Shown here: positions 14,985-24,651 of the stretch, one piece after another
Layout: each line of letters starts with the position of its first letter
How positions within the stretch are numbered: the stretch's first letter is position 1
Source: Streptomyces sp. NBC_00289
GTDB lineage: Bacteria; Actinomycetota; Actinomycetes; Streptomycetales; Streptomycetaceae
Length of the DNA stretch: 64,000 nucleotides
Reading direction: 5' to 3'
Assembly: GCF_041435115.1 (NCBI RefSeq)
Contig: NZ_CP108046.1
Location: 5,332,001-5,396,000, forward strand
Notes under the pieces: model-generated
What the model was told of the DNA's origin: nothing
Database searches by the model: none
Seen by the model: the letters and a program-made list of their open reading frames with translations, nothing else
Made by a program: the position numbers and the translations under genes

Positions 14985-16967
14985 GTGGAGCGACGGCGGA
15001 TCGAGGGACAGGACGATGCCCGACGAGGAAGCCGGCGACGCGGACTTCAAGGGCTGGTGCTGCTGGGCGCCGTGCTGGTCCTGCTCGTCCTCGGCGGCGC
15101 GTCCCCCGCGTCGGCCCACGCCGCCCTCCGCGGCACCGACCCCGGGGACGGAACCGTCCTCAAGTCCGCCCCCCGCGACGTCACCCTGACCTTCACCGAG
15201 TCCGTCGGCCTGCTCGACGACTCGTTCCGCGTCCTGGACCCCGACAACCGGCGACTGCGCCTCGGCGAGGCGCAGCACGCGCAGGGTCGGTCCGACACGG
15301 CCCGTGTGAGCCTGCCCGCGAAGCTGCCCAAGGGCACGTACGTGGTGGCGTGGCGCGTGGTGTCGGCGGACAGCCACCCGGTCTCGGGCGCCTTCACCTT
15401 CTCCGTCGGCAAGGCCTCCGCCACCGCGGCGACCCTCGACACGGGACCGGCCGAGGACCCGGCCACCACCAGCCTCTACAACATCGCCCGGTACCTGGCG
15501 TTCCTCGCCGCGGCCCTGCTCATCGGCACGGCCGCGTTCCTGGCCCTGTGCCGCCCGCCGGACCCCGCCCCCTTGCGGAAACCGCTGGTCGCGGGCTGGT
15601 GGACGCTGCTCGGCAGCACCCTCGCCCTGCTGGTGCTGCGCGCCCCCTACGAGACGGGCACCGGCCCGGCGACGGCCTTCGACGTGTCCGCCCTGAACCA
15701 CACCCTGACCACCAGGCCGGGCATCGTCCTGCTGGCCCGCCTGGCGCTGCTGCCGCTCTCGGCCCTCTTCCTGCTACGGCTGTCCCGGCACCGCGAGAAG
15801 GACCGGCAGCCGCGCCCACTGCTCGCGGCGGGCGCCGTCCTGGCCGTGTGCCTGGCCCTGACCTGGGCCGCCGCGGAGCACGCCTCCGCGGGCATCCAGG
15901 TCCCGGTCGCCCTGACCTCGGCGGTCCTGCACGTGCTGGCGATGGCGGTGTGGCTGGGCGGCCTCGCGGCCCTGCTCACGACCCTCTACCGCTCGTCGGC
16001 CGCTCCGGCCGCCATGGTCACCCGCTTCTCCCGCCTGGCCTTCGTCTCCGTGACCGTCCTGGTCGTCACCGGCGTCTACCAGTCCTGGCGCGGTCTCGGC
16101 TCCTGGAACGCGTTCACCGACACGTCGTACGGCCGTCTCCTGACCGCCAAACTCGTCGCGGTCCTGCTGCTGCTCGCGGCCGCGGGCTGGTCCCGGCGGT
16201 GGACGGCACGGCTGGTGACGGCGGAGGCGGGGGAGGAGACCGAGACGGAAACCGAGTCGCCGGTACGGGAAGGGGTGCCGGGGGCGGTGACTGTGCCGGA
16301 GGCGGTGACCGTGCCGGTGACGGTGAGGGAGCCGGTGGGGGGCGAGCCGCCGGCACGGTCGCATCGGGATCTGGAGAGTGCGGACGAGGCGGGGAAGGCG
16401 GGAGAGCCGGGAAAGGCACCGAATCCGGGAACGTCGACGGAGCCGGATGTCAGCTCCGTGGACGCGCACCGCCGTGGCCTGCGCCGTTCCGTCCTGGCCG
16501 AAGTCGCCGTCGGGGTCGCGGTGTTGGTGATCACGACCGTACTCACCGGCACGCTGCCCGGCCGGGCGGCCGCGGAGGCCGCCGAGACCGCCGGGACGGC
16601 TCCCGCGGCCGGGACCGGGGTGCCCGTCGCGTCCGTCACCACCATCCCGTTCGACATCGGCACTCCCCCCGCCCGCGGCAAGGTGCAGATCACCCTCGAC
16701 CCGGGCCGGGTGGGCGACAACTCCGTCCAGGCGGTGGTCTACGGCGCCGACGACGGCCTGGCCGCCGTCCCCGAACTCCGCCTCTCCTTCACCCTCGACG
16801 CGCAGAAGATCGGCCCCCTGGACGCCAAGGTGACCGACAGGGGCGGCTACTGGGCCGCGAACAGCTTCACCCTGCCCATCGCCGGCGACTGGACCATGAA
16901 GGCGACGATCAGGGTCTCGGAAGTGGACCAGGTCAGCGTGACGCGGACGGTGCGGATCGTGCGCTAG
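14985..16967 (+). CDS. CopC-CopD copper-handling fusion membrane protein
   Basis: The 660-residue protein starts with a signal segment and a CopC domain (residues ~45-145: HAALRGTDPGDGTVL, SADSHPVSGAFTFSVG, with His residues that fit copper sites), then a CopD-type membrane domain with about eight helices (SLYNIARYLAFLAAALLIG; WLGGLAALLTTL). A Glu/Gly/Pro/Val-rich hydrophilic loop near residues 410-490 and a C-terminal beta domain (VQITLDPGRVGDNSVQAVVY) follow. CopC/CopD fusions are common in actinobacteria and are linked to copper import or homeostasis. GTG 14985 follows GGAG at 8 nt. It converges with the DUF72 gene, the stops overlapping by 3 bp. Confidence 0.9.
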   Translation: MERRRIEGQDDARRGSRRRGLQGLVLLGAVLVLLVLGGASPASAHAALRGTDPGDGTVLKSAPRDVTLTFTESVGLLDDSFRVLDPDNRRLRLGEAQHAQGRSDTARVSLPAKLPKGTYVVAWRVVSADSHPVSGAFTFSVGKASATAATLDTGPAEDPATTSLYNIARYLAFLAAALLIGTAAFLALCRPPDPAPLRKPLVAGWWTLLGSTLALLVLRAPYETGTGPATAFDVSALNHTLTTRPGIVLLARLALLPLSALFLLRLSRHREKDRQPRPLLAAGAVLAVCLALTWAAAEHASAGIQVPVALTSAVLHVLAMAVWLGGLAALLTTLYRSSAAPAAMVTRFSRLAFVSVTVLVVTGVYQSWRGLGSWNAFTDTSYGRLLTAKLVAVLLLLAAAGWSRRWTARLVTAEAGEETETETESPVREGVPGAVTVPEAVTVPVTVREPVGGEPPARSHRDLESADEAGKAGEPGKAPNPGTSTEPDVSSVDAHRRGLRRSVLAEVAVGVAVLVITTVLTGTLPGRAAAEAAETAGTAPAAGTGVPVASVTTIPFDIGTPPARGKVQITLDPGRVGDNSVQAVVYGADDGLAAVPELRLSFTLDAQKIGPLDAKVTDRGGYWAANSFTLPIAGDWTMKATIRVSEVDQVSVTRTVRIVR

Positions 16968-17845
16968 GAGGTCCCCGCGGACAGCAGGTGGGCCATGGTC
17001 CCGGCGGCCCGGACGGCCGAGTCCCCGCAGCAGTTGTTGAACAGGACGTGCACCTGCCCGTCCGGGCCCACCCGTTCGGCGAGCGCCCGCACCCGCGGCA
17101 CCCACTCCTGGAGTTCCTCGCGCCGGTAGTCGTGCCGGAACCGGTCCTCCTTGCTCCCGGTGCCCCAGGCGTTGCTGCGCCCATGGAACCGCACGACGGA
17201 CAGCCGGGGCGAGGTGACGGGGGTGACAGGCGGTAAGGAGGCGGGCAGCGTCTGCGCCATGTCGACGGCGACGGCCGCCAGACCGTACCGGGCCAGCAGC
17301 GCACAGGTCGCCTCCGCCCGCTCCCCCCGCCACCAGTCGGGATGCCGGAACTCGACGGCGACGGGCCATCCGGCGGTCCGGACCGCGCACTGCTCCAGGA
17401 ACTTCTCGGCGCGCGTCCCGGGCCGGAACCACGGCGGGAACTGGAACAGCACACTTCCGAGCCGCCCGGCCGCCCGCAACGGCTCGATCCCGGCGCGAAA
17501 CCGGGCCCACACCTCGTCGAGCACCGCGGGATCACCGGCATCGGCGGGCAGCCCACCGGGGACGGCCGCGTCTCTCGTCGGATGTCCGGTGAGCAGCGAG
17601 AAGGCCTTCACGTCGAACACGAACCCGTCCGGCGTCCGCTCCACCCACAGTCGGCTGTTGCGCTCGCTCGGCAGGGCGTAGTAACTCGCGTCGACCTCGA
17701 CGACCGGAAACCGCTCGGCGTAGTACCGCAACCGCCCCTCGGCGTCCCGCCGCCCGGCCGGATACCACCCGCTGCCGACCAGAGCCCGATCGGTCCATGA
17801 ACACGTCCCCACCAGAATGCCGCCCAACGCGCCGTCCATGCGCAC
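16964..17845 (-). CDS. DUF72 family protein
   Basis: The 293-residue protein matches DUF72 (YecE type) throughout: ILVGTCSWTDRALVGSGWYP, YYAERFPVVEVDASYYALPS, LFQFPPWFRP, VAVEFRHPDWW, VVRFHGRSNAWG and VLFNNCCGDSAVRAAGTMAHL, giving a TIM-barrel-like fold with a His/Asn-rich end. Its biochemical function is unknown. The frame starts at GTG 17845; ATG 17839 is an alternative. The stop codon TAG shares its three bases with the convergent copCD stop on the other strand. Confidence 0.92.
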   Translation of the reverse strand: MRMDGALGGILVGTCSWTDRALVGSGWYPAGRRDAEGRLRYYAERFPVVEVDASYYALPSERNSRLWVERTPDGFVFDVKAFSLLTGHPTRDAAVPGGLPADAGDPAVLDEVWARFRAGIEPLRAAGRLGSVLFQFPPWFRPGTRAEKFLEQCAVRTAGWPVAVEFRHPDWWRGERAEATCALLARYGLAAVAVDMAQTLPASLPPVTPVTSPRLSVVRFHGRSNAWGTGSKEDRFRHDYRREELQEWVPRVRALAERVGPDGQVHVLFNNCCGDSAVRAAGTMAHLLSAGTS

Positions 17846-18003
17846 CGGTTACCCGACCTACGGCAGGACTCACGACCGGTTGGCGACCGATGGCCCCGCG
17901 CCGGGATCACGCTCCACAAGGTCGCCCGGCACGAAAGCGATGCGGCGATGCTCTTCGCGAGGTCCGGCAGAGAACCGAGGCGGAAACGGGGACGGACAAC
18001 GAC

Positions 18004-18035
18004 GAAGGGCCCCGCTGCGAGCAGCGGGGCCCTTC
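18004..18035 (-). terminator. Terminator downstream of tRNA-Ser(GGA)
   Basis: A perfect stem GAAGGGCCCCGCTGC / GCAGCGGGGCCCTTC with a GA loop lies 23 bp after the tRNA 3' end on the minus strand. It is followed by CGTTGTC, without a strong U tract. Confidence 0.7.
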
Positions 18036-18057
18036 GACATCGTGCCCGGTGAGGCAC

Positions 18058-18145
18058 TGGCGGAGGATACGAGATTCGAACTCGTGAGGGGTTGCCCCCA
18101 ACACGCTTTCCAAGCGTGCGCCCTAGGCCACTAGGCGAATCCTCC
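18058..18145 (-). tRNA. tRNA-Ser(GGA)
   Basis: The acceptor arms GGAGGAT and ATCCTCC pair, the anticodon loop CTTGGAAAG contains GGA, and a long variable arm (TTGGGGGCAACCCC) gives a class II serine tRNA. The T loop is GAGTTCGAATCTC. CCA is encoded at 18060-18058. It reads UCC and UCU codons. Confidence 0.95.
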
Positions 18146-18213
18146 GCGGCAAACAATACAAGACGTTGAGGAGTGCTCGCGAACTCGTTCCTCCCGCTCA
18201 GATCCTGTAGCCT

Positions 18214-18310
18214 GTGCGCAGCCCCTCACGCGGCGCTATCTGACTGAACTCCCCCAGGGCCGGAAGGCAGCAAGGGTAGGTTGGCTCTGGCGGGTGCGTG
18301 GGGGGCGCTT
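18214..18310 (+). ncRNA. ffs: Signal recognition particle RNA (4.5S, small bacterial type)
   Basis: The apical domain signature CAGGGCCGGAAGGCAGCAAG is present near 18255-18274, with the conserved GGAA tetraloop and the asymmetric loop AGCA. Flanking arms GCGCAGCCCCTCACGC and GCGTGGGGGGCGC can pair to close the hairpin. The position just upstream of dnaX is the usual one in Streptomyces. The ends are estimated from pairing. The RNA binds Ffh for co-translational targeting. Confidence 0.9.
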
Positions 18311-18374
18311 GCGTGGGCGGGCCCGGTTCCTCGGGCGGGGCCGGTTGTCAGTGGACGCCTATAACCTCGTATGC

Positions 18375-20687
18375 GTGTCGTCTCTCGCGCTGTACCGCCG
18401 CTATCGCCCGGAGTCGTTCGCCGAGGTCATCGGGCAGGAGCATGTCACCGACCCGCTGCAGCAGGCGCTGCGGAACAACCGGGTCAATCACGCGTACCTG
18501 TTCAGCGGTCCGCGCGGATGCGGGAAGACGACGAGCGCGCGCATCCTGGCGCGGTGTCTGAACTGCGAGCAGGGGCCCACGCCGACGCCGTGCGGTGAGT
18601 GCCGCTCCTGTCGCGACCTGGCGCGCAACGGGCCGGGTTCCATCGACGTCATCGAGATCGACGCCGCTTCGCACGGTGGCGTCGACGACGCCCGTGAGCT
18701 GCGGGAAAAGGCGTTCTTCGGGCCTGCGGGCAGCCGGTACAAGATCTACATCATCGACGAGGCCCACATGGTCACGTCGGCCGGCTTCAACGCCCTGCTC
18801 AAGGTCGTCGAGGAGCCTCCGGAACATCTGAAGTTCATCTTCGCCACCACCGAGCCCGAGAAGGTCATCGGGACCATCCGGTCGCGCACCCACCACTACC
18901 CGTTCCGGCTCGTGCCGCCCGGGACCCTGCGCGAGTACCTCGGCGAGGTGTGCGGGCAGGAGCAGATCCCGGTCGAGGACGGGGTGCTGCCCCTGGTGGT
19001 CCGCTCGGGCGCCGGGTCGGTGCGTGACTCCATGTCCGTGATGGACCAGCTGCTCGCCGGTGCCGGTGCCGACGGTGTGACATACGCCATGGCCACCTCC
19101 CTGCTCGGATACACCGAGGGGTCGCTCCTCGACTCGGTGGTGGAGGCCTTCGCCACCGGCGACGGCGCCGCCGCCTTCGAGGTCGTCGACCGCATCATCG
19201 AGGGGGGCAACGACCCCCGGCGGTTCGTCGCCGACCTGCTGGAGCGGCTGCGCGACCTGGTGATCCTGGCCGCCGTGCCCGACGCGGCGGAGAAGGGGCT
19301 CATCGACGCTCCCTCCGATGTCATCGAGCGCATGCAGGCCCAGGCCGGCACCTTCGGCGCCGCCGAGCTGAGCCGTGCCGCCGACCTCGTCAACGAGGGA
19401 CTGACCGAGATGCGGGGCGCCAACTCGCCCCGGCTCCAGCTCGAGCTGATCTGCGCGCGCGTGATGCTCCCCGCCGCCTACGGGGACGAGCGTGCGGTCA
19501 TGGCCCGTCTGGACCGCCTCGAACGCGGCGTGAACCTCTCCGCGGGCGCCGGCGCGGCCGCCATGCCCCCGATCGGATACGTGCCCGGACCCGAGGCCCA
19601 CGGGGGAGCGGCACCCGCGGGCGCCGCTCCCGTTCCGCCCGGCAGCGGGCCTGCGGCGGCCCGGGCGGCGGTGCGGACACCGGCCGCAGGGCAGGGAGCC
19701 CCCGCACCGGTCACTCCTGCCGCGGCTCCTGCCGCCGCCGGTCCCCCGGCCTTCGAACAGCAGCCGCAGCAGCCGCAGCAGCCACAACCGCAGCAGCCGC
19801 AGCCACCAGCGCCTCAGCCCTCCTCCGCCCCGGCCGCCGCCCCCGGTGCCTGGCCCACCGCCGCCCCTGCGGGCGGAGCCCGGCGCCCAGGAGGCTGGCC
19901 GACCGCGTCTCCCGCCGGCGGCGGGAACCCCGCTGCCGCGCAGCCCACGCCCACGCCCGCCCCGCCGACCCCGTCGGCCGCTCCGCCGGCCCCTTCCTCG
20001 CCCCCTCCTGTCGCGGCCCCTGCCGCCCCGCCTCCGAGTGGTGGCCCCGACCCCCGCACGCTCTGGCCCAACATCCTGGAGACCGTCAAGAACCGGCGCC
20101 GGTTCACCTGGATCCTGCTCAGCCAGAACGCGCAGGTCACCGGCTTCGACGGCACGACTCTCCAGATCGGCTTCGTCAACTCCGGAGCGCGGGACAACTT
20201 CGCGAGCAGCGGCAGCGAGGAGGTGCTGAAGCAGGCGCTGGCCGAGCAGTTCAACGTGCAGTGGAAGATCGAGGCGATCGTCGACCCGTCGGGCGGCGGC
20301 TCGGTACCCCCGGCGACCGGTGGCGGTCCCACCGGTAATCCGGGCTACAGCGGCAACGCCGGCTACGGCGGAGGTGCCGCCGGTGGCTCCGCCGGTGCTT
20401 CCGGCGCGTCCGGCGCCTACGCGCAGGGCGGCGGTACGACCGCGCAGCGCCCCGCGTCCGCCTCACCCGCGCCGAGCGGCCCGGGGTCCCCGACGGCTTC
20501 GGCCTCCGCCGATGTCTCGCGCCCCGCCCCCCAGGCCTCCGCACCGAAACCGCCGCCGCCGGTCTCCATCGAGGACGACATCCCGGAGGACGACGACCCC
20601 GACCTCAACGAGTCGGCCCTGTCCGGCCGCGAACTCATCGTGCGGGAGCTGGGGGCCACGGTGGTCGAGGAGTTCACCAACGAGTAG
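18375..20687 (+). CDS. dnaX: DNA polymerase III subunits gamma/tau
   Basis: The 770-residue protein is the clamp-loader ATPase. Walker A is SGPRGCGKTTSAR near residue 40-52, a zinc-binding set of cysteines follows (CLNCEQGPTPTPCGECRSC), the Walker B-type box is IIDEAHM near 124-130, and SRTHHYPFRL marks the sensor region. The AAA+ core ends near residue 400. A long Pro/Gln/Ala-rich linker (including CAGCAGCCG codon repeats) separates it from a tau-type domain, TLWPNILETVKNRRRFTW, near 560. Start GTG 18375 lacks a Shine-Dalgarno; the TATAAC box ends 9 nt upstream, suggesting a leaderless mRNA. Confidence 0.97.
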   Translation: MSSLALYRRYRPESFAEVIGQEHVTDPLQQALRNNRVNHAYLFSGPRGCGKTTSARILARCLNCEQGPTPTPCGECRSCRDLARNGPGSIDVIEIDAASHGGVDDARELREKAFFGPAGSRYKIYIIDEAHMVTSAGFNALLKVVEEPPEHLKFIFATTEPEKVIGTIRSRTHHYPFRLVPPGTLREYLGEVCGQEQIPVEDGVLPLVVRSGAGSVRDSMSVMDQLLAGAGADGVTYAMATSLLGYTEGSLLDSVVEAFATGDGAAAFEVVDRIIEGGNDPRRFVADLLERLRDLVILAAVPDAAEKGLIDAPSDVIERMQAQAGTFGAAELSRAADLVNEGLTEMRGANSPRLQLELICARVMLPAAYGDERAVMARLDRLERGVNLSAGAGAAAMPPIGYVPGPEAHGGAAPAGAAPVPPGSGPAAARAAVRTPAAGQGAPAPVTPAAAPAAAGPPAFEQQPQQPQQPQPQQPQPPAPQPSSAPAAAPGAWPTAAPAGGARRPGGWPTASPAGGGNPAAAQPTPTPAPPTPSAAPPAPSSPPPVAAPAAPPPSGGPDPRTLWPNILETVKNRRRFTWILLSQNAQVTGFDGTTLQIGFVNSGARDNFASSGSEEVLKQALAEQFNVQWKIEAIVDPSGGGSVPPATGGGPTGNPGYSGNAGYGGGAAGGSAGASGASGAYAQGGGTTAQRPASASPAPSGPGSPTASASADVSRPAPQASAPKPPPPVSIEDDIPEDDDPDLNESALSGRELIVRELGATVVEEFTNE
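19755..19812 (+). repeat. CAG/CCG codon repeat in the dnaX linker
   Basis: About 58 bp made of CAGCAGCCG-like units encodes a Pro-Gln tract in the DnaX linker. It is a low-complexity, in-frame microsatellite that may vary in length between strains. Confidence 0.75.
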
Positions 20688-20800
20688 GCGGCCCGCCCAC
20701 GACTCCGCACCGCTTTCGGAGGAACGTACGAACACCCGGCCCGCGCCCCTTCGGAAGGCCGCACAAACTCCCCGGCCCCGCTCCCGTTAGGCTGACCCCC

Positions 20801-22066
<1,266 letters not shown>

Positions 22067-22101
22067 CCCGACGCCCGGCCAAGGCCGCGGATGAACCTCG
22101 A

Positions 22102-22133
22102 AGGCCCCGAATCCGTCTCAGGATTCGGGGCCT
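22102..22133 (+). terminator. Terminator after purD
   Basis: Arms AGGCCCCGAATCC and GGATTCGGGGCCT form a perfect 13-bp stem around a 6-nt loop, 35 bp after the purD stop, followed by GATCTTTG. Confidence 0.85.
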
Positions 22134-22357
22134 GATCTTTGCCCACCGTCATCCACCTTTCCCCAAAGCCATTCGATCGAGTGAGCGGTGCCATTTATGG
22201 CTGACGGGGGCCGGGGCCCCAACTATGGTGCGGCGCAAGCGTTCCGGCACTTGGCCCACCGGCATTGCGATGTCAGTCGTGGGTGCCACAGTGGGGGAGT
22301 GAGCAACCCCAGCAGGGCCAGGCAGCCAGGACAGCAGGGAGGGGGTGAGGTCAGCTC

Positions 22358-24280
22358 GTGACCGGTATCGGTGTGGAGGCAGGGGCGCAGACCGCGCGGT
22401 CGCGGGCACTCGCCGTGCTGCGCATCCGCAGCCGGGCACTGGCCGTGGCGCTGCTGCCCGCGGCGGTCGCCGTGGTGCTGCTCGCCGGCGACGCCACCGG
22501 CCATCTCGTCGGCCCGGGCTGGCACACGGCGCGCTGGGTCGTGACGTGGGCCGCCGTCCTCGTTCTGCTCGCCGCGGCCGGGGTCGCGCTGGTCGTGGCC
22601 CGCGCCCGTCCCGCCGTCAGCCCCACCGTCCCGATCGCCGAGGCGTCGGCCCCCGACCTGTACCGGTTGGTGCGTGACCTCGCCGACCGCCTCGACGTCC
22701 CCGCGCCCTCCGCCCTGGCACTCACGCCGGACTGCGACAGCTGGCTCGAGGACCGCACCCACCCGGCCAACGGCACACCCCCGCCCGAGGCACGTGACGA
22801 GATAGCGGGTGTCCGGGGCATCGGCACGCCCCGGCCGCGTCGTACGACGGCAGCGCCCGTCCTCGTCATCGGCTCTCCGTTCCTGTGGTGGATGCGCGTC
22901 GGTGAGCTGCGCGCGGTTCTCGCCCCGGTCGTCGCCGGTACGGGCCCCTCGGCGCACCCGGACATAGCCGCGGCCCGCCGCTTCGTACGAGGCCTGGACG
23001 CGGCGGTGGCCGTGGCCTCGGCACCCGGGCGCGACCCCGTCTCCCGCACGGTTCTCGCGGGCGTCGGCCGGATCACCCGACTGCTGCTGCGCAGCTGCCG
23101 TGTCCATGCCGCCGAGATGGAGCGTGGCGTCGCCGCCGCGGCCGCCGAGCGCGCACAGGCTGTGGACTACGGCCTGCGGATCGTCGCCCAGGAACAGGTG
23201 GGTCTGGCGTACGCGGGCTGGGACCGGCTGCTGACCCGCGTCGCGCTGCCCGCCTGGCGCATGGGCCGCTGGCCCGCCCGGCTCGACGCCGGCGTCGTCG
23301 CGGCCCTCACCGAGCTGTCCCGCCGCGACCGGCTGGCCGAGGGCTTCACCTCGCGGCTGGGCGAGCGCCCCGCCTGTGACCTGCTCGAAGAGCCCGGCAC
23401 GATCGACGAGGCCGCCTCCCTCCTGGCCGCTCGCCTCTTCCACGGAGGCCCCGCCGAGACCGGCCCGGACTGGGCCCCGGTGGACTGGCAGGAGTATCCG
23501 GACGAGGTGGTCGACCGGAAGTGGCGGATCGACGCGGCCCGCCTGCACCGGGTCCTCGACACCCTCGGTGTCCGCAGGTCCCCCGGCCCCGCCGCACCCA
23601 ACCCCGTCGGCCCCACCCTGGCCCGGGTCCTCGACCACCTGACGACCCCGCCGGAACCCGCGACCACCCCCGCCACCCCGCGACCGACGGAGCAGCCGGG
23701 CGGCAGAACCCAGACGGACGGCGCGGACCGCGCGGGCCACCCGGACGACACGAACCGCCCGGACGATTCGAACCGCCCGGACGACACGACCCGCAACGCC
23801 GCGCCCCGCGTCCCGGCCGCCTACGAGGCCATGGGCAGGGACGACGACGAGGACGACACCGTCGGCGGGAACGAACGGAGTTCCGCCCTCGCCGCCGGTC
23901 TCACCGCGGAACTGGCACGCGAGGAGGCGACCGCCCCCTCGGACCGCGGCACGTCGGCGGAAGCGGCCGGACAGGCCTCCGACACCGCCCTGTGGGACGT
24001 CGGCGCGCTTCCTCTCTTCCCCCTCCAGCCACCCCGCACGGCCCGTGAACTGCTCGCCGACCACGTCACCGCGATGGTCTGCTGTGCCGCGATGGACACC
24101 GCCGGCGCGATGCCGGGCCTCGACTGGCTCGACGGCCCGTCGCTCCTCATCAACGGTGAACGGGCGGTCGATCTGACCCCCCGCGTCCTCAGCCTCGTGG
24201 AGGACGGCGACCCGGCCCCGCTCCAGGCGTGGCTGATCGAGTCGGGGATACGTCCGGAGAAACCGGTACGACTCGTCTGA
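22358..24280 (+). CDS. Membrane protein resembling an M48 peptidase without the metal site
   Basis: The 640-residue protein has two N-terminal membrane helices (VALLPAAVAVVLLAG; VVTWAAVLVLLAAAGVALVV), then a segment of M48-metalloprotease character: ASAPDLYRLVRDLADRLDVPAPSALALT, LVIGSPFLWWMRVGELRAVLAP. In M48 enzymes that position reads ELRAVLAHELGH; here it is ELRAVLAPVVAGT, so the HExxH zinc site is lost. The C-terminal third is low complexity, rich in Pro, Arg, Asp and Gly. GTG 22358 follows GGGAGGGGGTGAGG. It sits between purD and purC but shows no metabolic link. A degenerate, non-catalytic role is my reading. Confidence 0.75.
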   Translation: MTGIGVEAGAQTARSRALAVLRIRSRALAVALLPAAVAVVLLAGDATGHLVGPGWHTARWVVTWAAVLVLLAAAGVALVVARARPAVSPTVPIAEASAPDLYRLVRDLADRLDVPAPSALALTPDCDSWLEDRTHPANGTPPPEARDEIAGVRGIGTPRPRRTTAAPVLVIGSPFLWWMRVGELRAVLAPVVAGTGPSAHPDIAAARRFVRGLDAAVAVASAPGRDPVSRTVLAGVGRITRLLLRSCRVHAAEMERGVAAAAAERAQAVDYGLRIVAQEQVGLAYAGWDRLLTRVALPAWRMGRWPARLDAGVVAALTELSRRDRLAEGFTSRLGERPACDLLEEPGTIDEAASLLAARLFHGGPAETGPDWAPVDWQEYPDEVVDRKWRIDAARLHRVLDTLGVRRSPGPAAPNPVGPTLARVLDHLTTPPEPATTPATPRPTEQPGGRTQTDGADRAGHPDDTNRPDDSNRPDDTTRNAAPRVPAAYEAMGRDDDEDDTVGGNERSSALAAGLTAELAREEATAPSDRGTSAEAAGQASDTALWDVGALPLFPLQPPRTARELLADHVTAMVCCAAMDTAGAMPGLDWLDGPSLLINGERAVDLTPRVLSLVEDGDPAPLQAWLIESGIRPEKPVRLV

Positions 24281-24651
24281 CACGCGCCGCCCACGGGCCG
24301 CCGTATCGGAGGTCCTGATTCCACTTTCGGCCAATTCGCGACGAATAGTGACAGCCTGAGTGCGTCATGTGATGTGCTGGGACCGATCGCGCACATGGCA
24401 GCGGCCTAGGCCAGGTGACCGTCCCGCCGGAGCCGCCCACCGCACAGCACCACCCGGCGCGGCGCCACACCACCGACGGCCGAAACCGGCGCCGAGCACG
24501 GCAGCACAGGCGCACCGAAGGCACCCACCACAGACCCGGCAGACCTCACGGACACCACGGACACCACAGAGACCCGCCACATGCACCACCACTCACAACG
24601 CACCACCACTCAAGACGCACCACCACGGGGGCAAGAGGGAGGGGAGCGACC

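Noticed and set aside
22223..24334. Minus-strand frame of 703 codons
   Set aside because: It is antisense to the M48-like protein. It has no membrane segments or domain and reads as a Gly/Arg-rich shadow.
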